NCBI RefSeq assembly: GCF_020829625.1
Contig: NZ_JAIVFX010000023.1
Location: 36,581 to 100,580, forward strand
DNA from: Nostoc sp. XA010
Lineage (GTDB): Bacteria > Cyanobacteriota > Cyanobacteriia > Cyanobacteriales > Nostocaceae
Direction of reading: 5' to 3'
Length of the DNA: 64,000 nt
The translations under genes and the position numbers were made by a program. The notes beneath the pieces are model-generated. The model searched no databases. It had not been told where the DNA came from and saw nothing but the letters and a program-made list of their open reading frames with translations. Below, piece after piece: positions 44,548 to 53,049 of the stretch; position 1 is the stretch's first letter, and each line of letters starts with the position of its first letter.

Positions 44548-44853
44548 ATGAGTTCTTACAAAATCGAGCTAAAAGAAGGAATTTTACGGATAAATTTTGG
44601 TGAACCGGCTCAAAATGACCAGATTGTGCGCGATGCCGCAGCCCGATTGGAGGAAATGGCAACATCAGGAGAACTCGTGGGAGGGCCACTTCTAAAGATT
44701 AATGGGCCTATTTCTATCCCTGTAGCGTTTGTTCTAGCACATAAGCTTGCTCATATATATGGTGCTGTTGCTTTTTACGATCCCAAGTTAGGTAAATACG
44801 TCATTTGTATCACACACAATCCATCGTATAAACTAGGAGACTTAATTGATTGA
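44548..44853 (+). CDS. csx3: Csx3 (Crn3) ring nuclease, stand-alone
   Basis: A 101-aa single Csx3 domain. Csx3/Crn3 enzymes cut cyclic tetra-adenylate, the second messenger of type III CRISPR, and so switch off the response. H65 and D78 (AHKLAHIYGAVAFYDPK) are the conserved pair, and H69 and H90 (ITHNP) are also present here. It is the first gene of the plus-strand III-D operon, 44 bases before its fused paralogue. The size matches archaeal Csx3. It probably works as a tetramer on two cA4 molecules, as known for the family. Confidence 0.9.
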   Translation: MSSYKIELKEGILRINFGEPAQNDQIVRDAAARLEEMATSGELVGGPLLKINGPISIPVAFVLAHKLAHIYGAVAFYDPKLGKYVICITHNPSYKLGDLID

Positions 44854-44897
44854 TATTTGATTGATAGAGGAGATGGGTGTAGCTAGCAAGAAATTTT

Positions 44898-45821
44898 ATG
44901 ACAACGTATCACATCAGGCTAGAAGGCGACGTTTTGAAAGTTGGGTTTGGTAAAGATGCCAATGGCGACCAATTAGTGAGGGATGCGGCGGCGCGTTTAG
45001 ATGAGATGGTGGCATTGGGTGAACTTTCTGGAGGAAAACTACTGAAGATTGATGGGCCAGCATCTGTAGCCGTTAGTTATGTAATCGCACATAAGATATC
45101 TCAGCTTTATGGTGCGATCGCTGTTTTTGATCCTAAGATTGGTAGACAAGGATACAAGACTTTTATTACAGCGATTTCTCAAACTCCGGCATACAAGATA
45201 GGCGAACTAATTGAAACGGATGAACCCCACAAGAGTAAACCAATTCTCAAAGTTGTGCTTTGTGGCCCGCCACAGTCTGGTAAGTCATGTCTGCGTGAAG
45301 GTTTAAAGCAAGCAATTTCTCAGATTGAAGGCGCACCCTATCCTTATGTGATTACAGCTTGTCCTGATGGCGAAGGTGCATGGTTTTCTGATGCCGCACG
45401 GCGCGATCTAGATTTAGCCAGACAACTGAAGGATGAGTATAAAGCCAAGTTCACCCCAGAGTTTGCACAAAAAGCGGCTGGGTGGGTACAGAGTGCTAAT
45501 ACACCACTCAATATCATTGATGTGGGTGGGAAAATTACTGAAGAAAATCGGTTGATTATGCGTGAAGCCACTCATGCAGTGATTTTAGCAGGCGATCGCG
45601 CTAAGGAAGAAGTTCCGCTATGGGCAGAGTTTTGTAGGGATTTGAATATACATATCATTGCCAATCTTCATAGTGATTATCACGGTAACGAAGATGAGAT
45701 TGTTAGCCAATCACCGTTGTTAACTGGTAGCGTTCATTACCTCGCACGGGGAGAGGATGTTTCTTCTCGTCCGATGGTGCAGGCTTTGGCGCGGGTTTTG
45801 GTGGGGTTGTGTGGAGGGTAG
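44898..45821 (+). CDS. csx3: Csx3-AAA fusion protein
   Basis: Residues 1-105 are a Csx3 domain 60-70% like the preceding protein by eye. Residues 115-307 are a P-loop NTPase: CGPPQSGKSC (Walker A 123-130), NIIDVGGK (possible Walker B), and a Rossmann-like layout. The Csx3-AAA fusion is a known cyanobacterial form; the ATPase role is unclear. H65 and D78 are kept, but the second His positions are Gln (AHKISQ, AISQTP) where the stand-alone protein has His, so activity may differ. A GAGGAG box lies 20 bases upstream, further than usual. Confidence 0.88.
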   Translation: MTTYHIRLEGDVLKVGFGKDANGDQLVRDAAARLDEMVALGELSGGKLLKIDGPASVAVSYVIAHKISQLYGAIAVFDPKIGRQGYKTFITAISQTPAYKIGELIETDEPHKSKPILKVVLCGPPQSGKSCLREGLKQAISQIEGAPYPYVITACPDGEGAWFSDAARRDLDLARQLKDEYKAKFTPEFAQKAAGWVQSANTPLNIIDVGGKITEENRLIMREATHAVILAGDRAKEEVPLWAEFCRDLNIHIIANLHSDYHGNEDEIVSQSPLLTGSVHYLARGEDVSSRPMVQALARVLVGLCGG

Positions 45822-45885
45822 ATAGCCAAGAGAGTGAAGCAAAACCTGAGCATTTCAACAAACACAGTTATCTGGACATGACAAA

Positions 45886-47136
45886 ATGAGTAAGCTAAAT
45901 AATCATAAAGTTGATCATTTATTTTTACTGGTTGGTGAAAACCCTTTACCAAATTATGTTGCTGCAAGGACATTATTAAGGGAAGAAGGAATAGTTTATC
46001 TGGTATTTACCAACCAAACAAAAAATCAAAAAAACTGTTTACTAGGGGTAGATGGTTTAGGAGGTTACAAAATTAAATGCAAAGAAATAGACTTAGCTAA
46101 CTACGAATCTAATTCTTACCATATTCGAGAAAGAATTCAGAAACAAATTAAGTATTTATCTCCTGGAAGTGTTGGTTTAAATTACACAGGCGGAACTAAA
46201 GCAATGGCTGTCCATGCTTATAAAGCTGTTCAAGAACTCAAGCCAGATGCAGTATTTAGTTATCTTGATCCACGAAGGTTAAAAATGTGTATTGACCAAC
46301 AAGGTAATCAAACACTTGAATTTGATCTACATCTTGAGCTTTCTTTTGAAGAAATGTTCAAACTACACAATAGAAATTACTGGTTAGAAAATAAGCCACC
46401 AGAAAAAGAAGCTATATTGCCTGATATAGCTGCAAAAATTTTAGGAATTTATCAGGATGAAATATTAGCAGATAACTGGAAATTATGGCGCAAGAATCAA
46501 CTAAGGCGCTTGACTAAAAATGGTGATTATTGGAAAACAGAAGAAGAGATACAAAATATAAAATCAATCCCTTTACAGGAATTATGCCAACCTATAAAAG
46601 ATATTCTTCGACAAGAATTAGATACATCAACTACAGAAATACGTCTTGATATCACTCGAAGAAAAGGTTTTAAAAGTTTAACTCAGATTTGTGAATGGTT
46701 GGATGGAACTTGGCTAGAAAGTTATGTTTTAAAACAGGTACAAAATATCAAAAATGAATATGATATTAAAGATTGTATGATGTCATTTCATATTAAAGAT
46801 ACAAATCTTGGGAAAGGGTGGCGTGAAAGATTTGAATTTGATGTGGCATTTATAAAAGGCTACCAATTATTTGCAATTTCTTGCACAACAAGTAAAGACC
46901 ATAAATTATGTAAACAAAAACTATTTGAAGCACATCTACGAGCAAGACAATTAGGTGGAGATGAAGCCAGAGTTGCTCTAGTTTGCTTGTCTGAACAACC
47001 TGGATGGATTAGGGATGAAGTTAGATTTGCTATATCTGATAAAAAAATAAAAATATTTGGGAGTTCAGATTTGACAAATCTAGCAGATGGTATTGCTGAT
47101 TGGATAGAAAGTAATAATGAGGAGGCGAACGCATGA
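45886..47136 (+). CDS. CARF-domain nuclease, Card1/Can2-like (DUF1887)
   Basis: The 416-aa protein has an N-terminal CARF-type Rossmann domain (HLFLLVGENPLPNYVAARTL; TGGTKAMAVHAYKAV, TGGTK at 101-105) that should bind cyclic oligoadenylate. A winged-helix-like linker and a C-terminal PD-(D/E)XK-type domain follow: WLESYVLKQV, RFEFDVAFI (D319), FAISCTTSKD (332-335), KLFEAHLRARQLGGDEARVA. In Card1/Can2 the second half-motif is E-x-K; here it reads SCTT, so catalysis needs proof. It is the likely cA-activated effector of the operon and overlaps cas10 by 4 bases. Confidence 0.85.
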   Translation: MSKLNNHKVDHLFLLVGENPLPNYVAARTLLREEGIVYLVFTNQTKNQKNCLLGVDGLGGYKIKCKEIDLANYESNSYHIRERIQKQIKYLSPGSVGLNYTGGTKAMAVHAYKAVQELKPDAVFSYLDPRRLKMCIDQQGNQTLEFDLHLELSFEEMFKLHNRNYWLENKPPEKEAILPDIAAKILGIYQDEILADNWKLWRKNQLRRLTKNGDYWKTEEEIQNIKSIPLQELCQPIKDILRQELDTSTTEIRLDITRRKGFKSLTQICEWLDGTWLESYVLKQVQNIKNEYDIKDCMMSFHIKDTNLGKGWRERFEFDVAFIKGYQLFAISCTTSKDHKLCKQKLFEAHLRARQLGGDEARVALVCLSEQPGWIRDEVRFAISDKKIKIFGSSDLTNLADGIADWIESNNEEANA

Positions 47137-48749
47137 GTAAGTATGTTGTAACAGTTATAGACACAACAGGAATCCAACCTTATATTTTTACTAGCAACCG
47201 TCTTCGAGAAAATATAGGTGCTTCTTATCTAGTTGATAAAGCAACTGATGATTGGGTTAAAAAAATATTAGAAGAAGAATTCAAGATACCTAGAAACAAG
47301 CAATATGAACCAATTAATACTAGCGGTTTCTCTGCGGAAATTATCTATGCAGGTGGTGGTAATACTTTACTATTATTTACATCATTAGATATTGCCAAAG
47401 AATTTACTAGAAAATTGAGCCGACATATATTAATCCATGCACCAGGAATTAATCTTGTTGCTGCTCATAAAGAATTTAGTTGGAACGGATGTTTATTCTC
47501 AATTGTTCAAGGCTTAATAGATAATGAACTAGAACAATTAAAGAGAGCAAAAATATCATCCTCACCACTATTAGGTTTAGGAGTAACAGCAGCTTGTAAT
47601 TCAACTCAGTTACCAGCAGTAGGGATGACTGATAAATATATTGATAAAGATGAGCAGGATAGGTATCTTATATCTAGGGAAACCGAAGCAAAGCTAATAG
47701 CAGGTAAACGGGCTATTCAAGAATTAAGAATAAAGTTTGAACCATTCTTTGATAACAAGGTAGATGATTTTGCTTATCGCATGGATCATCTAGGTCGTTC
47801 AAGAAATGAAAGTAGCTATTATGCTGTTATCCATGCAGATGGTAATAACATAGGCAAGCGGTTTAAAAGTTTTGGGGAAGAAGGGATGAAAGCAAATCCG
47901 AATGACCCCAATCAAGGCTATATAAACGCGATGAGAAATCTTTCTAAATCAGTAAATAATGCTGGTATAAAAGCCATTAAAAAAGTTATAAAAAGTATTA
48001 TAAGTTCGATTGATAACGAAGGTAAAATAATGGGTAAATTCTCTCTATATCAAGATGAAGATGGAAAAAAGTACTTGCCTTTTCGTCCACTAATTTATGG
48101 TGGAGATGACATTACTTTTATCTGTGATGGCAGAATGGGTTTAGAATTAGCAGCAATTTATTTACAGGAATTAGAACAACAAAAAATAGCTGATGGTAAA
48201 CCTTTATTAGCCTGTGCAGGAATATGTATTGTTAAATCTCATTACCCCTTCGCTAGAGCGTATAGTTTAAGTGAAGCTTTATGTAGGAATGCTAAAAAGT
48301 TTGTTAAAGAAGAAGACGAATTACGAGGTAGGCAATTTTCTGGTATAGATTGGCATATTGCCGCAAGCGGTTTATTTGGTTCTATTGGTGAGATTCGTCA
48401 ACGTGAGTATAAGGTTAGCGATGGTAATTTAAATATGCGTCCAGTCCTGATACAAGATGAAATTAACCAATGGCGTACTTGGTCAAATGTTACTAATACA
48501 GTTATCGCATTTAACGAAGGTAAAGAATGGAAAGACCGGAGGAATAAGGTTATTGCTTTTCGGGAAAAATTGCGTGAAGGCAAAGACGCTGTAAAACAAT
48601 TTCGTACAGCTTACAAAATAGATCAATTACCTTTTATTAAAGGTGGTGATGAATTAGCACTTCAATCAGAAGGCTGGATGGAAGAAAGTTGTGGTTATTT
48701 TGATGCAATTGAAGCAATGGAATTTTATTTTCCTTTAAAGCAGGAGTAG
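47133..48749 (+). CDS. cas10: Cas10 (type III-D), HD-less, cyclase palm intact
   Basis: A 538-aa large subunit of a type III effector. LIYGGDDITFICDGR carries the GGDD cyclase motif (323-326), with a first palm block YYAVIHADGNNIGKRFKSF and a C-terminal D4-like helical part. No N-terminal HD nuclease is present, since the protein starts directly with a palm-like TVIDTTGIQPYIF. Single-stranded DNA cleavage is therefore unlikely, and cyclic oligoadenylate signalling is the expected output. It is short compared with 750-900 aa for most Cas10. The start overlaps the CARF gene, so the sensor and synthase are co-translated. Confidence 0.88.
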   Translation: MSKYVVTVIDTTGIQPYIFTSNRLRENIGASYLVDKATDDWVKKILEEEFKIPRNKQYEPINTSGFSAEIIYAGGGNTLLLFTSLDIAKEFTRKLSRHILIHAPGINLVAAHKEFSWNGCLFSIVQGLIDNELEQLKRAKISSSPLLGLGVTAACNSTQLPAVGMTDKYIDKDEQDRYLISRETEAKLIAGKRAIQELRIKFEPFFDNKVDDFAYRMDHLGRSRNESSYYAVIHADGNNIGKRFKSFGEEGMKANPNDPNQGYINAMRNLSKSVNNAGIKAIKKVIKSIISSIDNEGKIMGKFSLYQDEDGKKYLPFRPLIYGGDDITFICDGRMGLELAAIYLQELEQQKIADGKPLLACAGICIVKSHYPFARAYSLSEALCRNAKKFVKEEDELRGRQFSGIDWHIAASGLFGSIGEIRQREYKVSDGNLNMRPVLIQDEINQWRTWSNVTNTVIAFNEGKEWKDRRNKVIAFREKLREGKDAVKQFRTAYKIDQLPFIKGGDELALQSEGWMEESCGYFDAIEAMEFYFPLKQE

Positions 48750-48753
48750 TTTA

Positions 48754-49407
48754 GTGGATATTTACACTTTAAAAATCAAATTATTAAGTGATGCAACCTT
48801 TGGACGTGGTGATGGTGTTGCTGGTTCAGTTGATCAGGAAGTTGAGCATGATACCTATGGTTTTCCTTACTTGCGAGGACGGACTTTAAAGGGTTTATTG
48901 AGCGAAGAATGTGATAACTTCATTGCTGTATTACATGACAATATACGTCAACATTGGGAAGATGTTGCTTGTCAGCTATTTGGTAAACCGGGGAGTAGTC
49001 TTGATACTATCGCACAAATCCAAATCGGTAATGCTTGTTTACCAGAAGATTTGAGACAAGTAGTTGGATATGACTTGAAACAAAAGAATAGTCAATTAAA
49101 CAAGACTGACATTTTAGAATCCTTAACTACTATTCGCCGTCAAACATCTATAAATCCAAAAACAGGAACACCAGATAATAAAAGTTTGCGTTCATCTCGT
49201 GTAATATTGCGCGAACTCGAATTTATTGCACCTTTAAGTTTTGAATCTACACCCAATAATAATGTTTTAGCACTTTTATCTGTAGGTGCTTTCGCATTAC
49301 GGCGAATAGGAAGCGGTAGAAATCGGGGTCGAGGTTATGTCAAATGTAGCTTATTTTACCCCGAATCTAATGAAATTAAGGATGATTATTTACATCATTT
49401 TTTATAA
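48754..49407 (+). CDS. Cas7-type RAMP protein (Csm3-like)
   Basis: A 217-aa single RAMP domain. GVAGSVDQEVEHDTYGFPYL with RGRTLKGLL is the Csm3/Cas7 signature, and the acidic residues in VDQEVEHD are in the position of the target-RNA-cutting Asp of Csm3. LRRIGSGRNRGRGYVKC is the glycine-rich RAMP loop. It would form part of the crRNA-binding backbone. It starts with GTG, supported by CAGGAG 7 bases upstream, and lies 4 bases after cas10. Confidence 0.85.
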   Translation: MDIYTLKIKLLSDATFGRGDGVAGSVDQEVEHDTYGFPYLRGRTLKGLLSEECDNFIAVLHDNIRQHWEDVACQLFGKPGSSLDTIAQIQIGNACLPEDLRQVVGYDLKQKNSQLNKTDILESLTTIRRQTSINPKTGTPDNKSLRSSRVILRELEFIAPLSFESTPNNNVLALLSVGAFALRRIGSGRNRGRGYVKCSLFYPESNEIKDDYLHHFL

Positions 49408-49424
49408 GTCTAGAATATAGGTAA

Positions 49425-50981
49425 ATGAAAGCAATAACTTTTCTACTCAAAGCAAAACAGCCAATTCTTGCAACTTCCTTTGAAGGAGATCCAAACAGTG
49501 ATGTTTCCTATTCTTATATATTGGGCAGTATGATTCGAGGTGCTTTAATTGGTCGATATTTAAAGATAAATAGGCTAGAAAATACTGATATATTAGCTGA
49601 TGTAACTGTTAGACGTTTATTTTTTGATGGCACTACTCGCTATTTAAATGCTTATCCATGCAGTAAAACAGGAAAACGAACTCTTCCCATATTGCTGTCA
49701 TGGAAAAAAGAAAAAGGTGTAGAACTCAAAAATGAATCAGATGGTATAGAGATATTTGATTTTAGTATAAGGAAACCTAGCAAAGAAGTATTAGACTCTC
49801 CAAAAGCTATTAGTGAATATTTTTGGATTGAAGAAGATGGATATCCAAAACTATATACAGTTGACCATAGAATAAATATTCATATTTTCCGCGATCGCAG
49901 TAAAGGACGTTCAACAGAAAATGAAGGAGAAATATTTCGTTACGATGCTATAGATGCAGGACAGACTTTCCAAGGTGTTATCCTATGTGATGATTCTGAT
50001 GAAAAAATTATCCAAGACTTATTAATCACTCCAGATATTTGGTTAGGAGGTTCTAGAAGTGCTGGTTATGGTCATGTAGAAATTTCACAAGTAAAGTCCC
50101 ATAATGGTTGGAATGAGGTCGGAATTGCTCCAGAAAAGAGGGTCGGCGATAATATTCTGAAAGTTACCCTCCTCAGCGATTTGATTCTACGAGATGAATG
50201 TGGTCAATATACTGCAATACCGCCAACTAACTTACTTTTTGAAGTATTAGGAATAAACTTAGACAAGCCCAGCAATGCTTACATGGATAGCACTTTTATA
50301 GGAGGCTTTAACCGCAAATGGGGATTACCTCTACTTCAAGTATCAGCAGTTAAAGCAGGTAGCGTCTTTGTATATGAAAATGTCCAAATCAATGCAGATA
50401 AAATAAACATTTTAGAAACAGAAGGCATAGGGGAAAGGAAAACAGAAGGTTTTGGCAGGGTAGCGGTTAACTGGTGTACAGAAGAATGTTTTACTGCTAA
50501 AAAACCTAAGGTACTCCCTCGCAAAGACAAACCTCAATTTAAAACTTCAGAATCTCGTGAATTAGCACGCCAAATTGGAGAAAGAATATTACGGCAAAGA
50601 TTAGAACAATTACTTCTAGCGCAAATTGAACCACGTAGACTGCAAGCAAATCAAATGACTAATAGCCAATTATCTCGACTAATGATAGTTACAAGACAAG
50701 CATTAGATAAAAATAGTCGTGAACCTTTGGATACTCTCTTTAGTCAACTGACTAAAAGTTCTCGCAGCAAATACGAAAGTGCAAAATTAGGAAATCAGCC
50801 CTTAGAAAAAATAATTAAGCAGTGGTTAGATAATCCAAGAGAATGGATGGGAACTGAAATAAAAGATATTCTCATTGGTGAGGAAAAATGCAGTTTAAGT
50901 GATTCTCTAGCTATAGAATATACTCTACGTCTAATTATGGCAGTAGCTAAAAACGCAACTAAGGAGAAAGCTGATGAGTAA
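49425..50981 (+). CDS. csx10: Csx10 (Cas5-like RAMP with helical C-terminus)
   Basis: The 518-aa protein matches Csx10 of cyanobacterial type III-D: KAKQPILATSFEGDPNSDVS, YILGSMIRGALIGRYL, DAGQTFQGVILCDD, WLGGSRSAGYGHVEI (first glycine loop) and GERKTEGFGRVAVNW (second). It thus has two RAMP units. From residue about 360 on it is charged and helical (ELARQIGERILRQRLEQLLL and further helices), which could be a fused Cas11-like small subunit as in the III-Dv Cas7-Cas5-Cas11 protein (inference). It overlaps the next gene by 8 bases. Confidence 0.85.
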   Translation: MKAITFLLKAKQPILATSFEGDPNSDVSYSYILGSMIRGALIGRYLKINRLENTDILADVTVRRLFFDGTTRYLNAYPCSKTGKRTLPILLSWKKEKGVELKNESDGIEIFDFSIRKPSKEVLDSPKAISEYFWIEEDGYPKLYTVDHRINIHIFRDRSKGRSTENEGEIFRYDAIDAGQTFQGVILCDDSDEKIIQDLLITPDIWLGGSRSAGYGHVEISQVKSHNGWNEVGIAPEKRVGDNILKVTLLSDLILRDECGQYTAIPPTNLLFEVLGINLDKPSNAYMDSTFIGGFNRKWGLPLLQVSAVKAGSVFVYENVQINADKINILETEGIGERKTEGFGRVAVNWCTEECFTAKKPKVLPRKDKPQFKTSESRELARQIGERILRQRLEQLLLAQIEPRRLQANQMTNSQLSRLMIVTRQALDKNSREPLDTLFSQLTKSSRSKYESAKLGNQPLEKIIKQWLDNPREWMGTEIKDILIGEEKCSLSDSLAIEYTLRLIMAVAKNATKEKADE

Positions 50982-52422
50982 TCAACGCTTAAATCGTCAC
51001 CAGCGTATTATCCTTGAACGTATCATCATCAAAGCAATCCTAATATTAGATACTCCTACCTGTTTAGGAAATGGTGGTGCAGATGGCCCTACAGATTTAA
51101 TGTTACTGCGTGACAGCATTAGCTGCAAAGCACTCCTCACAGGTGCGTCTATTGCTGGTGCATTACGGAATTACTTGCATGAATACCAATATGGTTATAG
51201 TCAAGAGGAGAAAAATGACAGCTTATCTACGTATCTATTTGGTGGAAGACGCAAAGATGAAGATGGTGAACAAAGTCCTCTGATTCTCCATGACTCCATT
51301 AGTAATGAAATTCCCAAAGTAGAACTAAGGGATGGAGTCAAAATTGATATTACCACAGGGACAGCACAAAATTCTGCAAAGTACGACTTAGAGCTTTTAG
51401 CAGCAGGAACTGAATTTCCTCTTTATTTTGAGTTATTAATTGAAAAAGGAAAAGATAAAAACCAGCTACTTGAAGCTTTGAGTATTGCTTTACAAGGTTT
51501 AGAAAATTATGAAATTAATATTGGCATGAAAAAACGCCGAGGATTCGGTGTTTGTCATGTTGAGAAATGGCAAATTTGGCAGTTTAATTTGAAGGATTAT
51601 AAAGATAGATTAGCTTGGTTAACTTTTGATAGAGATGATTGCAAAGAAAAGTATAGTCAAGATAATTTAGCTATAGAAGGTAAGATAATAGATATATTTA
51701 AAGAAAAAAATAGAACAGATCAACGCCATCGGTTTTATTTGAAAGCTACTTTCAAATTAATCGGTTCTTTACTCATTCGTTCTAGTCAATTTTCTACAGA
51801 TGCTGTACCCGACATTGTACACCTAAAATCACAACGTAACAAGAAGGATGAATCAATTTTACCAGGAACAAGTTTTACGGGAATTTTGCGGCATCGAGCT
51901 AAGAAAATAGTTAAAACAATCGGTGTTGCAGCAAATTTTATTGATGACATATTTGGGATAGCTGAAGAAAATAATCAAGATGCTAAATCGAGTAGATTAA
52001 TAGTAAATGAAACTGTCATTGAAAAATCAATTTCTTTAGTACAAAATCGAATAGCAATTGACCGCTTTACAGGTGGTGCATTACATGGTGCATTATTTGA
52101 CGAACAACCAATATTTGGTGGAGACGAAACAATAATTACTTTAGATTTAGTATTACCTCAACCAAATAATGCCGAAATTGGTTTACTGTTACTTTTAATA
52201 AAAGATTTATGGACAAGTGATTTACCCGTTGGCGGTGAAAGCAGCATTGGAAGAGGAAGATTGCAGGGAATTAAAGCAGAAATGAGACGATTTACACCAG
52301 ATAAGGGTGAAGAATATTGGCAAATCATTCAAGAAGAAGATAAGTTGCACATTACTGATGCGAATATTTTAGAGAATTTTGTGAGTGATTTTAATAAATT
52401 AGTCAATCAAGTATTAGCATGA
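50974..52422 (+). CDS. Double Cas7 (two tandem RAMP domains), type III-D
   Basis: The 482-aa protein has two Csm3-like halves. The first has TCLGNGGADGPTDLMLLRDS and LTGASIAGALRNYL with loop MKKRRGFGVCHV. The second has SDAVP-type acidic segment STDAVPDIVHL and PGTSFTGILRHRA with loop PVGGESSIGRGRLQG. Each half keeps an Asp in the cleavage position, so two target-RNA cut sites are possible. This corresponds to the Cas7-2x of III-Dv complexes. AAGGAG lies 7-8 bases before the ATG. It overlaps csx19 by 4 bases. Confidence 0.85.
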   Translation: MSNQRLNRHQRIILERIIIKAILILDTPTCLGNGGADGPTDLMLLRDSISCKALLTGASIAGALRNYLHEYQYGYSQEEKNDSLSTYLFGGRRKDEDGEQSPLILHDSISNEIPKVELRDGVKIDITTGTAQNSAKYDLELLAAGTEFPLYFELLIEKGKDKNQLLEALSIALQGLENYEINIGMKKRRGFGVCHVEKWQIWQFNLKDYKDRLAWLTFDRDDCKEKYSQDNLAIEGKIIDIFKEKNRTDQRHRFYLKATFKLIGSLLIRSSQFSTDAVPDIVHLKSQRNKKDESILPGTSFTGILRHRAKKIVKTIGVAANFIDDIFGIAEENNQDAKSSRLIVNETVIEKSISLVQNRIAIDRFTGGALHGALFDEQPIFGGDETIITLDLVLPQPNNAEIGLLLLLIKDLWTSDLPVGGESSIGRGRLQGIKAEMRRFTPDKGEEYWQIIQEEDKLHITDANILENFVSDFNKLVNQVLA

Positions 52423-53048
52423 ATCAAAAATTATGTCACGCTATCTCTGTTGATGAGATTAGAGATAATGATAATAGCACTCTGATGGATTGGTTGCAGA
52501 AAGAAGCTCAAAAATATCATCTCCAGTATCTTTTAGCTCATGCTGAAGATGGTGTTATCTGGGGACGTTTTAATGAGGATTATCAACTGATCACTGCCGA
52601 AAGTGTTTTCTATAAAAATACTTTTAATGTTGATTTACCTAAACTTAGATTACTAACACTACAACAGTGTCGAATTTTTGGAGAAAATGGTGATATTTTA
52701 CTTTGGAAATCTCAGGACAAATGGAAAGCACAGTTTATCAAAGATAATCCATCAATAGAACATATTCATGAAGAACAAATTCTTTGGGGGACTCAAAAAG
52801 AGAAAGGTAAAAACGAAGAGGATGGTGAAAAAAATGGATTTACTTTACTCTCCGATGGTTCTCAAGGACTAAAACACGCTGTTCCTTTAACTGGGTTAAG
52901 CAATTATTTTAGTCAAGATAAAAAGAAGCTTTATCGTCCAGTACGTCTAGTTATCAATCACTATATTAAATATGATGAAGAAACAGGTATAGCCAGAATT
53001 TTTCTCAGTCGCCTTGTATCACTAAAAAAAGTAAAAACAGGAGCTTAG
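52419..53048 (+). CDS. csx19: Csx19 (TIGR03984-like)
   Basis: The 209-aa protein has the family-typical LLAHAEDGVIWGRF, LRLLTLQQCRIFGENGDIL, QILWGTQKEKG and GFTLLSDGSQGLKHAVPL. Csx19 is a III-D-specific subunit found in the III-Dv effector, where it caps or bridges the complex near the crRNA. No catalytic residue is evident. Its position between the double Cas7 and the large RAMP protein follows the known gene order. Confidence 0.85.
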   Translation: MNQKLCHAISVDEIRDNDNSTLMDWLQKEAQKYHLQYLLAHAEDGVIWGRFNEDYQLITAESVFYKNTFNVDLPKLRLLTLQQCRIFGENGDILLWKSQDKWKAQFIKDNPSIEHIHEEQILWGTQKEKGKNEEDGEKNGFTLLSDGSQGLKHAVPLTGLSNYFSQDKKKLYRPVRLVINHYIKYDEETGIARIFLSRLVSLKKVKTGA

Positions 53049-53049
53049 T

